A stretch of 64,000 nt of DNA. It comes from QAND01 sp003150225 (lineage in GTDB: Bacteria > Bacillota > Clostridia > Christensenellales > QAND01). The position numbers and the translations under genes are program-made. The stretch spans positions 1 to 64,000 of the forward strand of contig NZ_CP076563.1 in assembly GCF_044357945.1 (NCBI RefSeq), in the 5' to 3' direction. This document shows positions 25,172-33,712 of the stretch, piece after piece; position 1 is the first letter of the stretch; the number at the start of each line of letters is the position of its first letter. The notes beneath the pieces were generated by a model. That model was not told the origin of the DNA and ran no database searches. It was given only the letters and a program-made list of their open reading frames with translations.

Positions 25172-26089
25172 ATGGTAACCAGAATCGACCGACTTATCGG
25201 CAACACGCCCATGCTGCAGCTATTGGCCTTTCCCAAGGCCATGGGGGCGGAAGCCAACCTCTTTGTAAAGCTGGAGAGCAGAAATCCCGGCGGCAGCGTC
25301 AAAGACCGCGCCGCCCTCTATATGATCAATCAGGCGGAGGCTACCGGCCTGTTAAAGCCCGGTGGAACCATCGTGGAGCCAACCAGCGGCAATACCGGCA
25401 TCGGTCTTGCCATGATCGGCACCGCCCGAGGCTACAAGACCATCCTCACTATGCCGGATACCATGAGCGCCGAACGCATGAGCATCCTCCGGGCCTATGG
25501 CGCTCAGCTGGAACTGACCCCCGGCGCTTCCGGGATGCCGGGAGCCATCAAACGAGCGCAGGAGATCGTGGATTTAACCCCCGGCGCCGTGATGTTGGGG
25601 CAGTTTGAGAATCCTGCCAATGCCGCCGCCCATGAGATGACCACCGCTCCCGAGATCCATGTGCAGATGGAGGGTAAGCTGGATGCCTTCATTGCGGGAA
25701 TCGGGACCGGCGGTACCGTTACCGGCACTGCTCGAGGCCTAAAGCGCTTGGGGTGCGAGGCCAAGATCATCGGTGTGGAGCCCTATGAATCCCCCTATCT
25801 CACCCTGGGCCGGTCTGGCCCCCATGGGATACAGGGGATCGGCGCGGGATTTTGCCCGGCCATCTTCGACCATCGATTGGTGGATGAGATTCTGACCGTC
25901 AAGACCGACGACGCCAAGGCCGCCATGAAGGCCCTGTCCCAGACTGAGGCGGTGCTCTGCGGTATCTCGGGTGGCGCCGCCCTATCCGCCGCCGTAGCCC
26001 TGTCCCACCGGCCGGAGTTCCAGGGGAAAAACCTGGTGGTGCTGCTGCCGGATTCCGGGGAGCGCTACCTATCCATGGGCATCTTCTAA
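25172..26089 (+). CDS. cysK: Cysteine synthase (O-acetylserine sulfhydrylase)
   Basis: This PLP enzyme makes cysteine from O-acetylserine and sulfide. The 305-residue protein has the PLP lysine in NPGGSVKDRAA (near residue 41), the substrate loop EPTSGNTGIGLAM and the glycine-rich GIGTGGTVTG. AGGAGGG lies 8 bases before ATG 25172, which is 5 bases after the metY stop, so the two genes are translated from one message. The C-terminus ends in GIF and matches the hydrophobic tail that binds serine acetyltransferase in typical CysK. No cysE is visible. Confidence 0.94.
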   Translation: MVTRIDRLIGNTPMLQLLAFPKAMGAEANLFVKLESRNPGGSVKDRAALYMINQAEATGLLKPGGTIVEPTSGNTGIGLAMIGTARGYKTILTMPDTMSAERMSILRAYGAQLELTPGASGMPGAIKRAQEIVDLTPGAVMLGQFENPANAAAHEMTTAPEIHVQMEGKLDAFIAGIGTGGTVTGTARGLKRLGCEAKIIGVEPYESPYLTLGRSGPHGIQGIGAGFCPAIFDHRLVDEILTVKTDDAKAAMKALSQTEAVLCGISGGAALSAAVALSHRPEFQGKNLVVLLPDSGERYLSMGIF

Positions 26090-26137
26090 CGAGAGAAGCC
26101 CATGGGCGCCTAGTTTGGCGCGAGTTCATCAATGATT

Positions 26138-26163
26138 CCACCGTCCTGCGGGCGGTGGTTTTT
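26138..26163 (+). terminator. Hairpin between cysK and metA
   Basis: CCACCG pairs with CGGTGG followed by five T, ending 15 bases before the metA start. Because metA lies immediately downstream, it may attenuate rather than end the transcript. Confidence 0.7.
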
Positions 26164-26177
26164 CCCAGGAGGTTTTT

Positions 26178-27092
26178 ATGCCCGTTAAAATTCCCGACGC
26201 GCTGCCAGCCGCCCGCGTACTGGCGGAGGAGAATATCTTTGTAATGACGGAGAAGCGCGCCGTCACCCAGGACATCCGACCCCTTCGGATTGCCATCGTT
26301 AACCTGATGCCCACAAAAGAGGTAACCGAAACCCAGCTTCTGCGGCTCATCGGCAACAGCCCCCTTCAGGTGGAGGTGGTGCTGCTGACCACTGCTACTT
26401 ATGCTGGAACGCACACCTCTCCCGCCCATCTCAAGGATTTTTACCGTACCTTTGACGAGGTGAAGCACCAGCGCTTCGACGGCCTGATCATCACCGGCGC
26501 CCCGGTGGAGCATCTGGAGTTTGAAGATGTAAAGTATTGGGACGAACTTCGGACCATCATGGACTGGAGCAACGAGAACGTGTTTTCCACCCTTTATATC
26601 TGCTGGGCCGCACAGGCGGGATTGTACTTTAACTACGGTATTCCAAAACACGATCTTCCCCAAAAGTGCTTCGGCGTATTTCCCCATCGGGTGATGGAGC
26701 CCAAAAGTCAGCTCCTTCGGGGCTTTGACGATATTTTCTACGCGCCCCATAGCCGTCATACCGAGGTGCTCCGAGAGGATATCGAGAAGGTGCCGGAGCT
26801 CCGTATTCTGGCGGAATCTCCTTTGGCAGGAGTATATGCCATTGAGAGCCGGGACGGCCGCCAGGTATTTATCACCGGCCATGCGGAGTACGATGTGGAT
26901 ACCCTTTACAAGGAGTATAAACGGGATAAGGATAAGGGCTTGCCCATCCAGATTCCTTACCATTATTTCCCCGACGATGACGATACCCAGCGCCCTATGG
27001 TAACGTGGCGAGGCCATGCGAATTTGCTGTTTAACAACTGGCTAAACTACTACGTCTACCAGGAGACGCCCTTCGATCTTACGATGCTGTAA
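26178..27092 (+). CDS. metA: Homoserine O-acetyltransferase, MetA family
   Basis: It activates homoserine with an acyl group from acyl-CoA, the first committed step to methionine. The 304-residue protein has the nucleophile Cys142 in TLYICWAAQAG, and His and Glu in VFITGHAEYD. Position 111 is glutamate (GAPVE), the residue that marks acetyl-CoA rather than succinyl-CoA use within this family. That matches the downstream O-acetylhomoserine enzyme MetY. CAGGAGG precedes ATG 26178. Confidence 0.94.
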   Translation: MPVKIPDALPAARVLAEENIFVMTEKRAVTQDIRPLRIAIVNLMPTKEVTETQLLRLIGNSPLQVEVVLLTTATYAGTHTSPAHLKDFYRTFDEVKHQRFDGLIITGAPVEHLEFEDVKYWDELRTIMDWSNENVFSTLYICWAAQAGLYFNYGIPKHDLPQKCFGVFPHRVMEPKSQLLRGFDDIFYAPHSRHTEVLREDIEKVPELRILAESPLAGVYAIESRDGRQVFITGHAEYDVDTLYKEYKRDKDKGLPIQIPYHYFPDDDDTQRPMVTWRGHANLLFNNWLNYYVYQETPFDLTML

Positions 27093-27100
27093 GCCCTCGG

Positions 27101-27129
27101 TTGAAAAAAACCGGGGAGAGCCATATAAT
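27101..27129 (+). promoter_or_regulatory. SigA-type promoter of icd
   Basis: TTGAAA (27101-27106), 17-base spacer and TATAAT (27124-27129). The -35 also lies within a small CCTCGG/CCGGGG hairpin that may end metA. Confidence 0.75.
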
Positions 27130-27189
27130 AAATTAATTGGGCGTTGGCCCTTTACGCATGAAATGCGCCTGCGCGCTTAGGAGGTTATT

Positions 27190-28392
27190 ATGGTCAAGAT
27201 TCCCATGACGACTCCCATCGTGGAGATGGACGGCGATGAGATGACCCGGATCATCTGGAAGATGATCAAGGACGAGCTGCTTCTTCCCTACGTGGATCTG
27301 AAAACCGAGTATTACGACCTGGGCCTGCCCCATCGAGACGAGACGGATGACGCCGTGACCCATGAGGCTGCCGCCGCCAACCGCCGGCTGGGGGTGGGGG
27401 TAAAATGCGCTACCATCACCGCCAACGCCCAGCGGGTGGAGGAGTACCATCTCAAGCGGATGTACCCCAGCCCCAATGCCACCATCCGGGCGGCCTTGGA
27501 CGGCACCGTGTTCCGGGCGCCCATCATCGTCAAGGGAATCGAGCCCCTGGTGCCTTCTTGGAAGGCGCCCATTACCGTAGCCCGCCATGCCTATGGTGAT
27601 ATTTACAAAGGGGTGGAGTTCCGGGTACCTGGCCCTGGCAAGGTGACCATGACCATGGAAACCGCCGATGGCGCCACCACTTCCCTAGTTCATGAATATC
27701 AGGGCCCCGGCATTGCCCTTGCCACCCATAATACCGTTGCCAGCATCCAGAGCTTTGCCCGGTCCTGCTTTGAATATGCCCTCAGCACCCATCAGGATCT
27801 CTGGTTCGCCGCCAAGGACACCATCCTGAAGGTATACGACGGGGAGTTCAAGGAGATATTCCAAAGCATTTTTGACGCCGATTACAAGGATCGGTTTGCC
27901 GCGGCGGGCATCGGCTATGAGTACACCCTCATCGACGACGCCATCGCCCGAGTGATGCGGAGCCAGGGTGGGTTTATCTGGGCCTGCAAGAACTATGATG
28001 GCGATGTGATGAGCGATATGATCGCCACAGCTTTTGGCAGTCTTGCTATGATGACCAGCGTCTTGGTGTCCCCCGAGGGCAATTACGAGTTTGAAGCGGC
28101 TCATGGCACGGTGACCCGGCATTACTACCGGCACCTTAGGGGGGAGGCCACCAGCACCAATGCCGTGGCCACCATCTTTGCCTGGACCGGGGCGCTACAC
28201 AAGCGGGGAGAATTGGACGGCAACCAAGCGCTTTGCGATTTTGCCAAAAAGCTGGAGCGCGCTACCATTGCTACCATTGAGAGCGGTAGGATGACGGGAG
28301 ACCTGGCAGCCAGCAGTACGCTGCCCGGCAAAACGGTGTTGAATACCCAAGAATTCATCAAGGCCATCAAAGAAACCTTAGAAACCATGTGA
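27190..28392 (+). CDS. icd: NADP-dependent isocitrate dehydrogenase, eukaryote-like dimeric type
   Basis: It decarboxylates isocitrate to 2-oxoglutarate with NADP, feeding glutamate and glutamine synthesis. The 400-residue length, VEMDGDEMTRIIW start, KCATITANAQRVEEY, SPNATIRAALDGTVFRAP and NYDGDVMSDMIA match the homodimeric subfamily shared with eukaryotic cytosolic enzymes, not the E. coli type. GGAGG precedes ATG 27190. It has its own promoter and is followed closely by the SEC-C gene. It is the carbon counterpart of the upstream glutamine genes. Confidence 0.94.
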   Translation: MVKIPMTTPIVEMDGDEMTRIIWKMIKDELLLPYVDLKTEYYDLGLPHRDETDDAVTHEAAAANRRLGVGVKCATITANAQRVEEYHLKRMYPSPNATIRAALDGTVFRAPIIVKGIEPLVPSWKAPITVARHAYGDIYKGVEFRVPGPGKVTMTMETADGATTSLVHEYQGPGIALATHNTVASIQSFARSCFEYALSTHQDLWFAAKDTILKVYDGEFKEIFQSIFDADYKDRFAAAGIGYEYTLIDDAIARVMRSQGGFIWACKNYDGDVMSDMIATAFGSLAMMTSVLVSPEGNYEFEAAHGTVTRHYYRHLRGEATSTNAVATIFAWTGALHKRGELDGNQALCDFAKKLERATIATIESGRMTGDLAASSTLPGKTVLNTQEFIKAIKETLETM

Positions 28393-28408
28393 GAAAGGGA
28401 GAACGACC

Positions 28409-28906
28409 GTGGCGATTTATAACGATTGGCAAAACCTTGTAGAGAACCTTACCGAGGAACAGAGCGACTATTTCCGCAGAGAGTATTATGATAAGGAGGA
28501 AGCCCTTTATAAGGTGGTTCTTGGGATGTACCCCAAACCCTTGGAGGGCCGGTTCGACCAGCTTTGTGACGAGTACGATTTTGAGCCCGTGATGTTCTGT
28601 GGCTTCATCGATGGAATCAATAGCAGTCTCAAGACCCCCTATGAGATGAAGAAGATCCGGATCAACTCCCGGCTGAAGTTTGAGTTGGATTACGAGGCCC
28701 TTTATTACAACATGCTGGAGGCTAAGGCCGATTGGCTGTATAATCTTCCCGAGTGGGACGCTATCCTGAGCTCGGAGCAGCGCCGGGCCATCGTCCGGAA
28801 GCGGAACGAGGAAAAACGGGCGGTTAGCACCAAGATCGACCGCAATGCGCCCTGTCCTTGCGGCAGCGGAAAAAAATACAAAAAATGCTGCGGCGCCAAC
28901 GTATAA
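28409..28906 (+). CDS. SEC-C motif protein of unknown function
   Basis: The 165-residue protein ends with the zinc-binding SEC-C motif DRNAPCPCGSGKKYKKCCG, as found at the C-terminus of SecA and in many stand-alone proteins. The N-terminal 130 residues are charged and mostly helical, without a family I recognise; no catalytic motif is seen. It starts with GTG at 28409 after AAAGGGAG, 16 bases after icd, so it is probably co-transcribed with it. Confidence 0.8.
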   Translation: MAIYNDWQNLVENLTEEQSDYFRREYYDKEEALYKVVLGMYPKPLEGRFDQLCDEYDFEPVMFCGFIDGINSSLKTPYEMKKIRINSRLKFELDYEALYYNMLEAKADWLYNLPEWDAILSSEQRRAIVRKRNEEKRAVSTKIDRNAPCPCGSGKKYKKCCGANV

Positions 28907-28919
28907 AGGATTGAATCAA

Positions 28920-28949
28920 AACGGCCGGTTCCCATGGGAACCGGCCGTT
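28920..28949. terminator. Long perfect palindrome after the SEC-C gene
   Basis: A 13-bp GC-rich stem (ACGGCCGGTTCCC and its complement) around a tiny loop. It lacks a proper T-run and may be a processing or weak termination structure. Confidence 0.5.
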
Positions 28950-29013
28950 GCATAACCCGGGGAAAAAGGGGCGATACTAAGGCTGTCTCATTCTAGAAGC
29001 GAGGTGTGCCATC

Positions 29014-29313
29014 GTGAAAAAAACGTGCTGTATCATTGCGACCCTATTGTTGATGTCGGCCCTGGTGGTGGGATGTGGCGGTGAGGACACCCCTCAGACC
29101 AGCCCCAATCCCACGGCGGTAACAACGCCGCTGCCCTCTCCTAGTCTGCCTCCCGACGCCATTCCGGACGGAGGGCCGGTGGACCAGGATCCCGGCACCA
29201 AGGTGAATCCACCCGAAGGCCCCCAGGGCACGCAAATGCCCGAGGACTACACCAATGGGACCTCTCCGGTGGAGGGAAACGACGTTCCCAGCAGCCCCAC
29301 CCCCAACCCGTAA
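29014..29313 (+). CDS. Small proline-rich lipoprotein
   Basis: The 99-residue protein has a lipoprotein signal, a KK-rich start, hydrophobic IIATLLLMSALVV, and the lipobox VVGC with Cys21. The mature part is low-complexity and rich in Pro, Thr, Gly and Asp (PSPSLPPDAIPDGGPVDQD), with no fold visible. It probably stays tethered to the outer face of the membrane. The start is GTG 29014 after GAGGTG. A bidirectional terminator separates it from the convergent permease gene. Function unknown. Confidence 0.7.
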   Translation: MKKTCCIIATLLLMSALVVGCGGEDTPQTSPNPTAVTTPLPSPSLPPDAIPDGGPVDQDPGTKVNPPEGPQGTQMPEDYTNGTSPVEGNDVPSSPTPNP

Positions 29314-29323
29314 AGGGCGAAAC

Positions 29324-29361
29324 AAAATCCCGGCAAGAAGAAGCGCTTCTGCCGGGGTTTT
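29324..29361. terminator. Bidirectional terminator between lipoprotein and permease genes
   Basis: CCCGGCA (29329-29335) pairs with TGCCGGG (29350-29356), extended inward by GAAG/CTTC, with flanking A and T runs. Confidence 0.8.
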
Positions 29362-29370
29362 GTTTATCTT

Positions 29371-30486
29371 TTAAAATCCATCGTGAGGGGTAATGCCATC
29401 CACCTTCTCCCGATAGGTTTGGCCATCCAGGTAGATGGTCGCTACGCTCTTGAGCATGATCACGAAGAAGGGGGCGTAGACCAGGCCAAAGATGCCAAAG
29501 AGTTTCAAGCCAACGTACATGGACAGCATGGTAATGACGGGATTGATGCCGATCTGTTGTCCTACGATCCGCGGCTCCAGGGACTGGCGCATCAGGGCTT
29601 GGAGCAGGTAGATGATACCCAGTCCGATGGCGGTTGGGTAACTGCCGGTGAGGGCGGCGATGAGCCCCCAGGGTATGAGAAATACCCCGGCGCCAATGGC
29701 GGGAAGCGCGTCCATAAAAGCGATGATGGCCGCCAGCAGGATGGCGTAGGAGAACCCCATCACATGGAAGGATAGGAGAAACATCACAAAGGAGATCACC
29801 ATCAGGATTCCCTGAGCCTTGATATATCCCAATAGGGCTTTAAGGGTGGTACTGTAAAGCCGTTTGGAGACCCGGGTTACCCGCAGGGGCAAGGAGTTTC
29901 GAAAGAAAGCCTTATACCGGGGTTTATCCTTGGCAATGAAGAAGGCGGAAAGGATGGTAAGGAAGAAGAAAACCAGGGCGTTGGGCAGATTCATAGCGTA
30001 GTTTAGCACCGCCCGGCCAGCTGTGGATACCACCCCCTCCAATAAAACGCCTAGTTGGCTAGAGAGGTAGTCAAAGGCGGCCCAAAACCGGTCGGGCTGC
30101 ATCCCCATGCCGGCAAATAACCTTTGGACGGAATCCCGCACTTGGGCCAAAAGGTCGGGCCATAGGGTGGGAAAGCTGTTGGCCAGGGCGACGATCTGGC
30201 CGATGAGGCCGGAGATGAGATAGAATAGAGCGGTACCCAGCACCGCTAGAAACAGCACCAGACAGATGAGAGTGGCGGGGGTCCGGGGGATGTGGAGCCC
30301 CCTCCGGCGTTTGCCCAGAAAACGGATGATGGGTTCCATCATGGCGGATAGAATTACGCCCAGCACGATGGGAGCCACATAGGGCAGCGCCATCAGCAAC
30401 AGGAGGAGTACGGCGCCGGTAGCCATGAGCAGGAGGGGCAGCTCCCAAAACCGCCCTTGGTTCATGGAGTTGTTGCGGATATTCAT
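29371..30486 (-). CDS. AI-2E family permease (YdbI/PerM-like)
   Basis: The 371-residue membrane protein has about eight hydrophobic segments. They pair near both ends around a soluble stretch, in the AI-2E family arrangement: LLLLLMALPYVAPIVLGVIL near residue 30 and the conserved SYPTAIGLGIIYLL and QSLEPRIVGQQIG near the C-terminus. Members have been linked to autoinducer or ion and sodium/proton export, so the substrate is open. The start ATG 30486 follows AAAGGGGG on the minus strand. It stands alone, convergent with the lipoprotein gene. Confidence 0.87.
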   Translation of the reverse strand: MNIRNNSMNQGRFWELPLLLMATGAVLLLLLMALPYVAPIVLGVILSAMMEPIIRFLGKRRRGLHIPRTPATLICLVLFLAVLGTALFYLISGLIGQIVALANSFPTLWPDLLAQVRDSVQRLFAGMGMQPDRFWAAFDYLSSQLGVLLEGVVSTAGRAVLNYAMNLPNALVFFFLTILSAFFIAKDKPRYKAFFRNSLPLRVTRVSKRLYSTTLKALLGYIKAQGILMVISFVMFLLSFHVMGFSYAILLAAIIAFMDALPAIGAGVFLIPWGLIAALTGSYPTAIGLGIIYLLQALMRQSLEPRIVGQQIGINPVITMLSMYVGLKLFGIFGLVYAPFFVIMLKSVATIYLDGQTYREKVDGITPHDGF

Positions 30487-30632
30487 GGGACGTCCCCCTT
30501 TCCCTGGCCATTTTTGGCCGGATTTGGCCTAAAAAGGCCGGATTTATCCGGGAAAGAACGCAAATTGCCCGCCCTGGGCGGATTTGGTTCATTGTAATAG
30601 TATGCCCAAAGGATCCGGATCATTTGACCCTC

Positions 30633-30661
30633 TTGTCAAAAAAGTGGGGAACGCGTATAAT
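30633..30661 (+). promoter_or_regulatory. SigA-type promoter of the first DUF3798 gene
   Basis: TTGTCA (30633-30638), 17-base spacer and TATAAT (30656-30661). The remaining intergenic region from 30487 shows only repeated GGCCGGATTT-like words near 30511-30550 and no gene. Confidence 0.8.
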
Positions 30662-30789
30662 AAACAAAAATTTGCATGATTGGAAAACAATTCTTGCAAA
30701 ATATGTGCGAGTTGTCTTTGGCGTACGCCCGGGGACAAAGCTTCGAAAACACTGGGGATTTCCAGGAAAGCGGATGGGGGAAGGATGCT

Positions 30790-31950
30790 GTGAAACGGAG
30801 AATAGCGTGCCTATTTTTGGCTGTGGTTTTGGCGGCTGCTTTATTGGGAGGCTGCACGGATACCGGGGAACCGGCGGTAACCCAGATGGGGGAAGGCACG
30901 TATAAAATCGCCATCATTACGGGAACCACCTCTCAGGGGGAGGAGGAATACCGGGCGGCCGAGGGGATGAAACAGATGTATGGGGATCGGATCGTTACCT
31001 CGGTATACCCCGATAACGCAGCCCAGGAGACGGAGGTCACCATGCAGCGGGTTCAGGAGCTCATCGCGGACCCAGATGTGAAGGTGTTGATTTTTTGCCA
31101 AGCGGTGGTGGGCGCCAAGGCGGCGGTGGAAAAGGCCCGGGAGACTCGGGACGATATCCTTTACCTATGCGGGATTCCGGGGGAGGACCCGGAGCAGATT
31201 GCCTCGGCTGCGGATGTGGTTCTGGCCATGGACGTCATCGGCGTGGGCAACGTGCTGATTCAGCAGGCCAAAGCCATGGGGGCGAAAACCTTTGTCCACG
31301 TCTCCTTTCCCCGGCACATGGCGGCGGATATGGGAATCCGGCGTCATGACTTGCTGAAGGAGAACGCGGAGCGAGAGGGCTTGGTCTTTGTGGACGTGGA
31401 GGTGCCCGATCCCATGGGGGAGGGAGGCCCGGCCGCAACCCAGAAGGCGGTGCGGGAGATGATGCCTCTTTGGGTGGAGGAATACGGAAAGGATACCGCC
31501 TTTTTTGCTACCAACTGTTCCATTCAGGAGCCCCTGATTCTGGGAGCGGTGGAGACGGGCGCCATTGTTCCCCTGCAGTGCTGTCCCAGTCCGCTTCACG
31601 GATTTCCCGGGGCATTGGGCATTGAGATCCCTCAGGAGCAGCAGGGAAACATGGAGTATGTGATCCAGGAGATCCGCCAAAAGCTGGCGGAAAAGGGGGC
31701 GGATGGCAGCCGCTTTGCCACCTGGCCGGTGCCCATGGGCATGGGGTTCATCCAAGCGGGGGTAGAATATGGCATCCGCTATATGGAGGGAGAAACGGAG
31801 GGGAAGAACGACGAAGCGGTTCTTCAGCAGTGTCTGGACCGTGGGTTTGGAGCTGGTTCTACCCTTTCCCACTACCCCGCAGCGGATGGATCGAAGCTTC
31901 CCAATTTTTATTTGGTGATGTGCGATTTCATCACATTTGAAGAGGAGTGA
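30790..31950 (+). CDS. DUF3798-family lipoprotein, putative ABC substrate-binding protein (copy 1)
   Basis: The 386-residue protein has a lipobox LLGGC (Cys22) after a hydrophobic signal, then YKIAIITGTTSQGEEE, VTMQRVQELI, and the unusual motif QCCPSPLHGFPGALG near residue 265. DUF3798 is a family of bacterial lipoproteins with a periplasmic-binding-protein-like fold. The start is GTG 30790 after GGGGAAGG; an ATG at 30676 would bury the signal peptide. It is paralogous to the next gene along its whole length, but has its own promoter and no transporter genes directly after it. The ligand is unknown. Confidence 0.82.
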   Translation: MKRRIACLFLAVVLAAALLGGCTDTGEPAVTQMGEGTYKIAIITGTTSQGEEEYRAAEGMKQMYGDRIVTSVYPDNAAQETEVTMQRVQELIADPDVKVLIFCQAVVGAKAAVEKARETRDDILYLCGIPGEDPEQIASAADVVLAMDVIGVGNVLIQQAKAMGAKTFVHVSFPRHMAADMGIRRHDLLKENAEREGLVFVDVEVPDPMGEGGPAATQKAVREMMPLWVEEYGKDTAFFATNCSIQEPLILGAVETGAIVPLQCCPSPLHGFPGALGIEIPQEQQGNMEYVIQEIRQKLAEKGADGSRFATWPVPMGMGFIQAGVEYGIRYMEGETEGKNDEAVLQQCLDRGFGAGSTLSHYPAADGSKLPNFYLVMCDFITFEEE

Positions 31951-32417
31951 CTTGGGGATCGCCTGGGGGAAATATGGCGTCAGCATGGCTTTCATATGTC
32001 GGAAATGATAAATTGATATTGAAACACCATGGGCGTGTGTTGTATAATGGGCATAAATTGCAGGGCCTATGGGGGGAATCCTGCGGAATCCCCTGTATAT
32101 ATGCCGGAAAGGCCGGCGGTTCTGGAATTTTATGGAGCCGGATAGCAAATTGATTGCTATCATTGCATACCTTTATTATCGTAGCCAACAAATAGAAAAA
32201 ACCCCAATTAAATTGGAGTTTTCTCAAAAAAAGACCGTCTTTTAATGTGATAAAAAAGGTATAGGTTTATAAACATTAGCTCTCTACATCCACATAAGTC
32301 TGGGAGCCGTTTTGTGTAAACTGGAGTCCGGACGTGTTGCAGAGGGCGGCTTGTCCGGCGGTAATCCTGGCGTAACCCCCACGCGGGGTGCGATAAAAAA
32401 ATTGGAGGGACACATCC
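31951..32417 (+). promoter_or_regulatory. Promoter and 360-base leader of the second DUF3798 gene
   Basis: A good promoter (TTGAAA 32019-32024, 18-base spacer, TATAAT 32043-32048) implies a leader of about 360 bases. A terminator-like hairpin (CCCCAA/TTGGAG with a TTTTCT tail) lies near 32197-32224. The last 100 bases before the gene contain GC-rich hairpins (TCCGGCGG, CCCCACGCGGGG). I do not recognise a known riboswitch. A second AT-rich promoter-like region lies near 32150-32180. Confidence 0.5.
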
Positions 32418-33581
32418 ATGAAGAAACTGCTTTGCATGATCATGGCACTGACCATGGTCCTCGGCCTGGCAGCCTGTGGTGGCAGCGGCGAGCCCGCTGA
32501 CAATGGTGAAGCCGTCGATTACAAGATCGGCATCATCACCGGTACCACGGCCCAGGGCGAAGAGGAGTTCCGCGCTGCTGAGAATCTCAAGGCTAAGTAC
32601 GGCGACATGGTCGTAACCGCGACCTATCCCGACAACTTCGCTTCCGAGACCGATGTTACCATGCAGCGGGTTCTGGAGCTGGCCAATGATCCTGACGTAA
32701 AGGCGATCGTCTTTGTGCAGGCCGTTGTTGGCGCCAAGGCCGCCATCGACAAGGTGAAAGAGACCCGGGACGACATCCTGTTCGTCTGCGGCGTTCCCGC
32801 CGAGAATCCCCCGGATATCGCCGCTTCTGCCGACGTAATCCTGAACAACGACGAGATCGGCATGGGCGACGTGTTGATCCAGCAGGCCAAGAAGATGGGC
32901 GCCAAGACCTTCGTGCACATCTCCTTCCCCCGGCACATGGGCATGGAGAACATCTCCCGCCGTCATGCGCTTCTGAAGGAGAACGCCGAGAGGGAAGGCA
33001 TCAAGTTTGTTGATGTGGAAGCTCCCGATCCCACCTCCGAGGCTGGCGCTACCGGCGCTCAGAAGGCCATCCGTGAGAGCATTCCCCGCTGGGTTGAGGA
33101 ATATGGCAAGGACACCGCCTTCTATTCCACCAACTGCGGCATGCAGGAAGCTTTGATTGCTACCGTTCTTGAGACCGGTGCCATCTCCCCCTGCCAGTGC
33201 TGCCCCAGCCCCCTGCACGGCTATCCCGGAGCCCTCGGCCTGGCCATCACCCCCGAGCAGATGGGTGACATCCCCGCCATCCGTGAGCTGATTGCCCAGA
33301 CCATCAAGGAGAAGGGCGGCGACGGCAGCCGGTTTGCTACCTGGCCCGTGCCCATCAACATGGTTATGATCCAGGGCGGCTTCGAGTATGCTCGGATGTA
33401 CATCGAAGGCAAGACCAACGGCAAGAACGATACCGAGGCTCTGACCAAGTGCCTGGAGGATGCAGCTGCTACTTCCGGCGCTACCATCACCGCCACCAAG
33501 TATCAGACCGCCGATGGCCAGACCCTTGACAACTTCTATATGTTGATGTGCGATTTCATCGACTTCTCCATCGACGAATAA
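32418..33581 (+). CDS. DUF3798-family lipoprotein, putative ABC substrate-binding protein (copy 2)
   Basis: The 387-residue protein has a lipobox LAAC (Cys20) and then YKIGIITGTTAQGEEE, VQAVVGAKAAIDKVKETRDD, SFPRHMGMENISRRH and CQCCPSPLHGYPGALG. It matches copy 1 throughout, with a Gly/Ser-rich linker after the lipid Cys. Codon choice is strongly biased toward a small set, suggesting high expression. GGAGGGA precedes ATG 32418. An ABC ATPase and two permease genes follow, so this copy is likely the main substrate-binding protein of that transporter. What it binds cannot be read from sequence. Confidence 0.87.
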   Translation: MKKLLCMIMALTMVLGLAACGGSGEPADNGEAVDYKIGIITGTTAQGEEEFRAAENLKAKYGDMVVTATYPDNFASETDVTMQRVLELANDPDVKAIVFVQAVVGAKAAIDKVKETRDDILFVCGVPAENPPDIAASADVILNNDEIGMGDVLIQQAKKMGAKTFVHISFPRHMGMENISRRHALLKENAEREGIKFVDVEAPDPTSEAGATGAQKAIRESIPRWVEEYGKDTAFYSTNCGMQEALIATVLETGAISPCQCCPSPLHGYPGALGLAITPEQMGDIPAIRELIAQTIKEKGGDGSRFATWPVPINMVMIQGGFEYARMYIEGKTNGKNDTEALTKCLEDAAATSGATITATKYQTADGQTLDNFYMLMCDFIDFSIDE

Positions 33582-33603
33582 GAGGTTAAAAGAAACATCA
33601 TGC

Positions 33604-33676
33604 GTGGGGAGGTTCGCCTCCCCATTCATGGAGAATTGGGTGGCTTTGGGCTGCTAGCGCGGCCCAAAGCTTTTCC
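33604..33676 (+). terminator. Two hairpins between the binding-protein and ATPase genes
   Basis: GTGGGGAGG pairs with CCTCCCCAT around TTCG (33604-33625). Then GCTTTGGGC pairs with GCCCAAAGC, followed by a short T-run (33643-33676). They probably stabilise the upstream message and partly terminate, so that the binding protein exceeds the transporter. Confidence 0.65.
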
Positions 33677-33712
33677 TAATTATTGTGCATTTACTGGTTA
33701 GGAGGTATGCCT

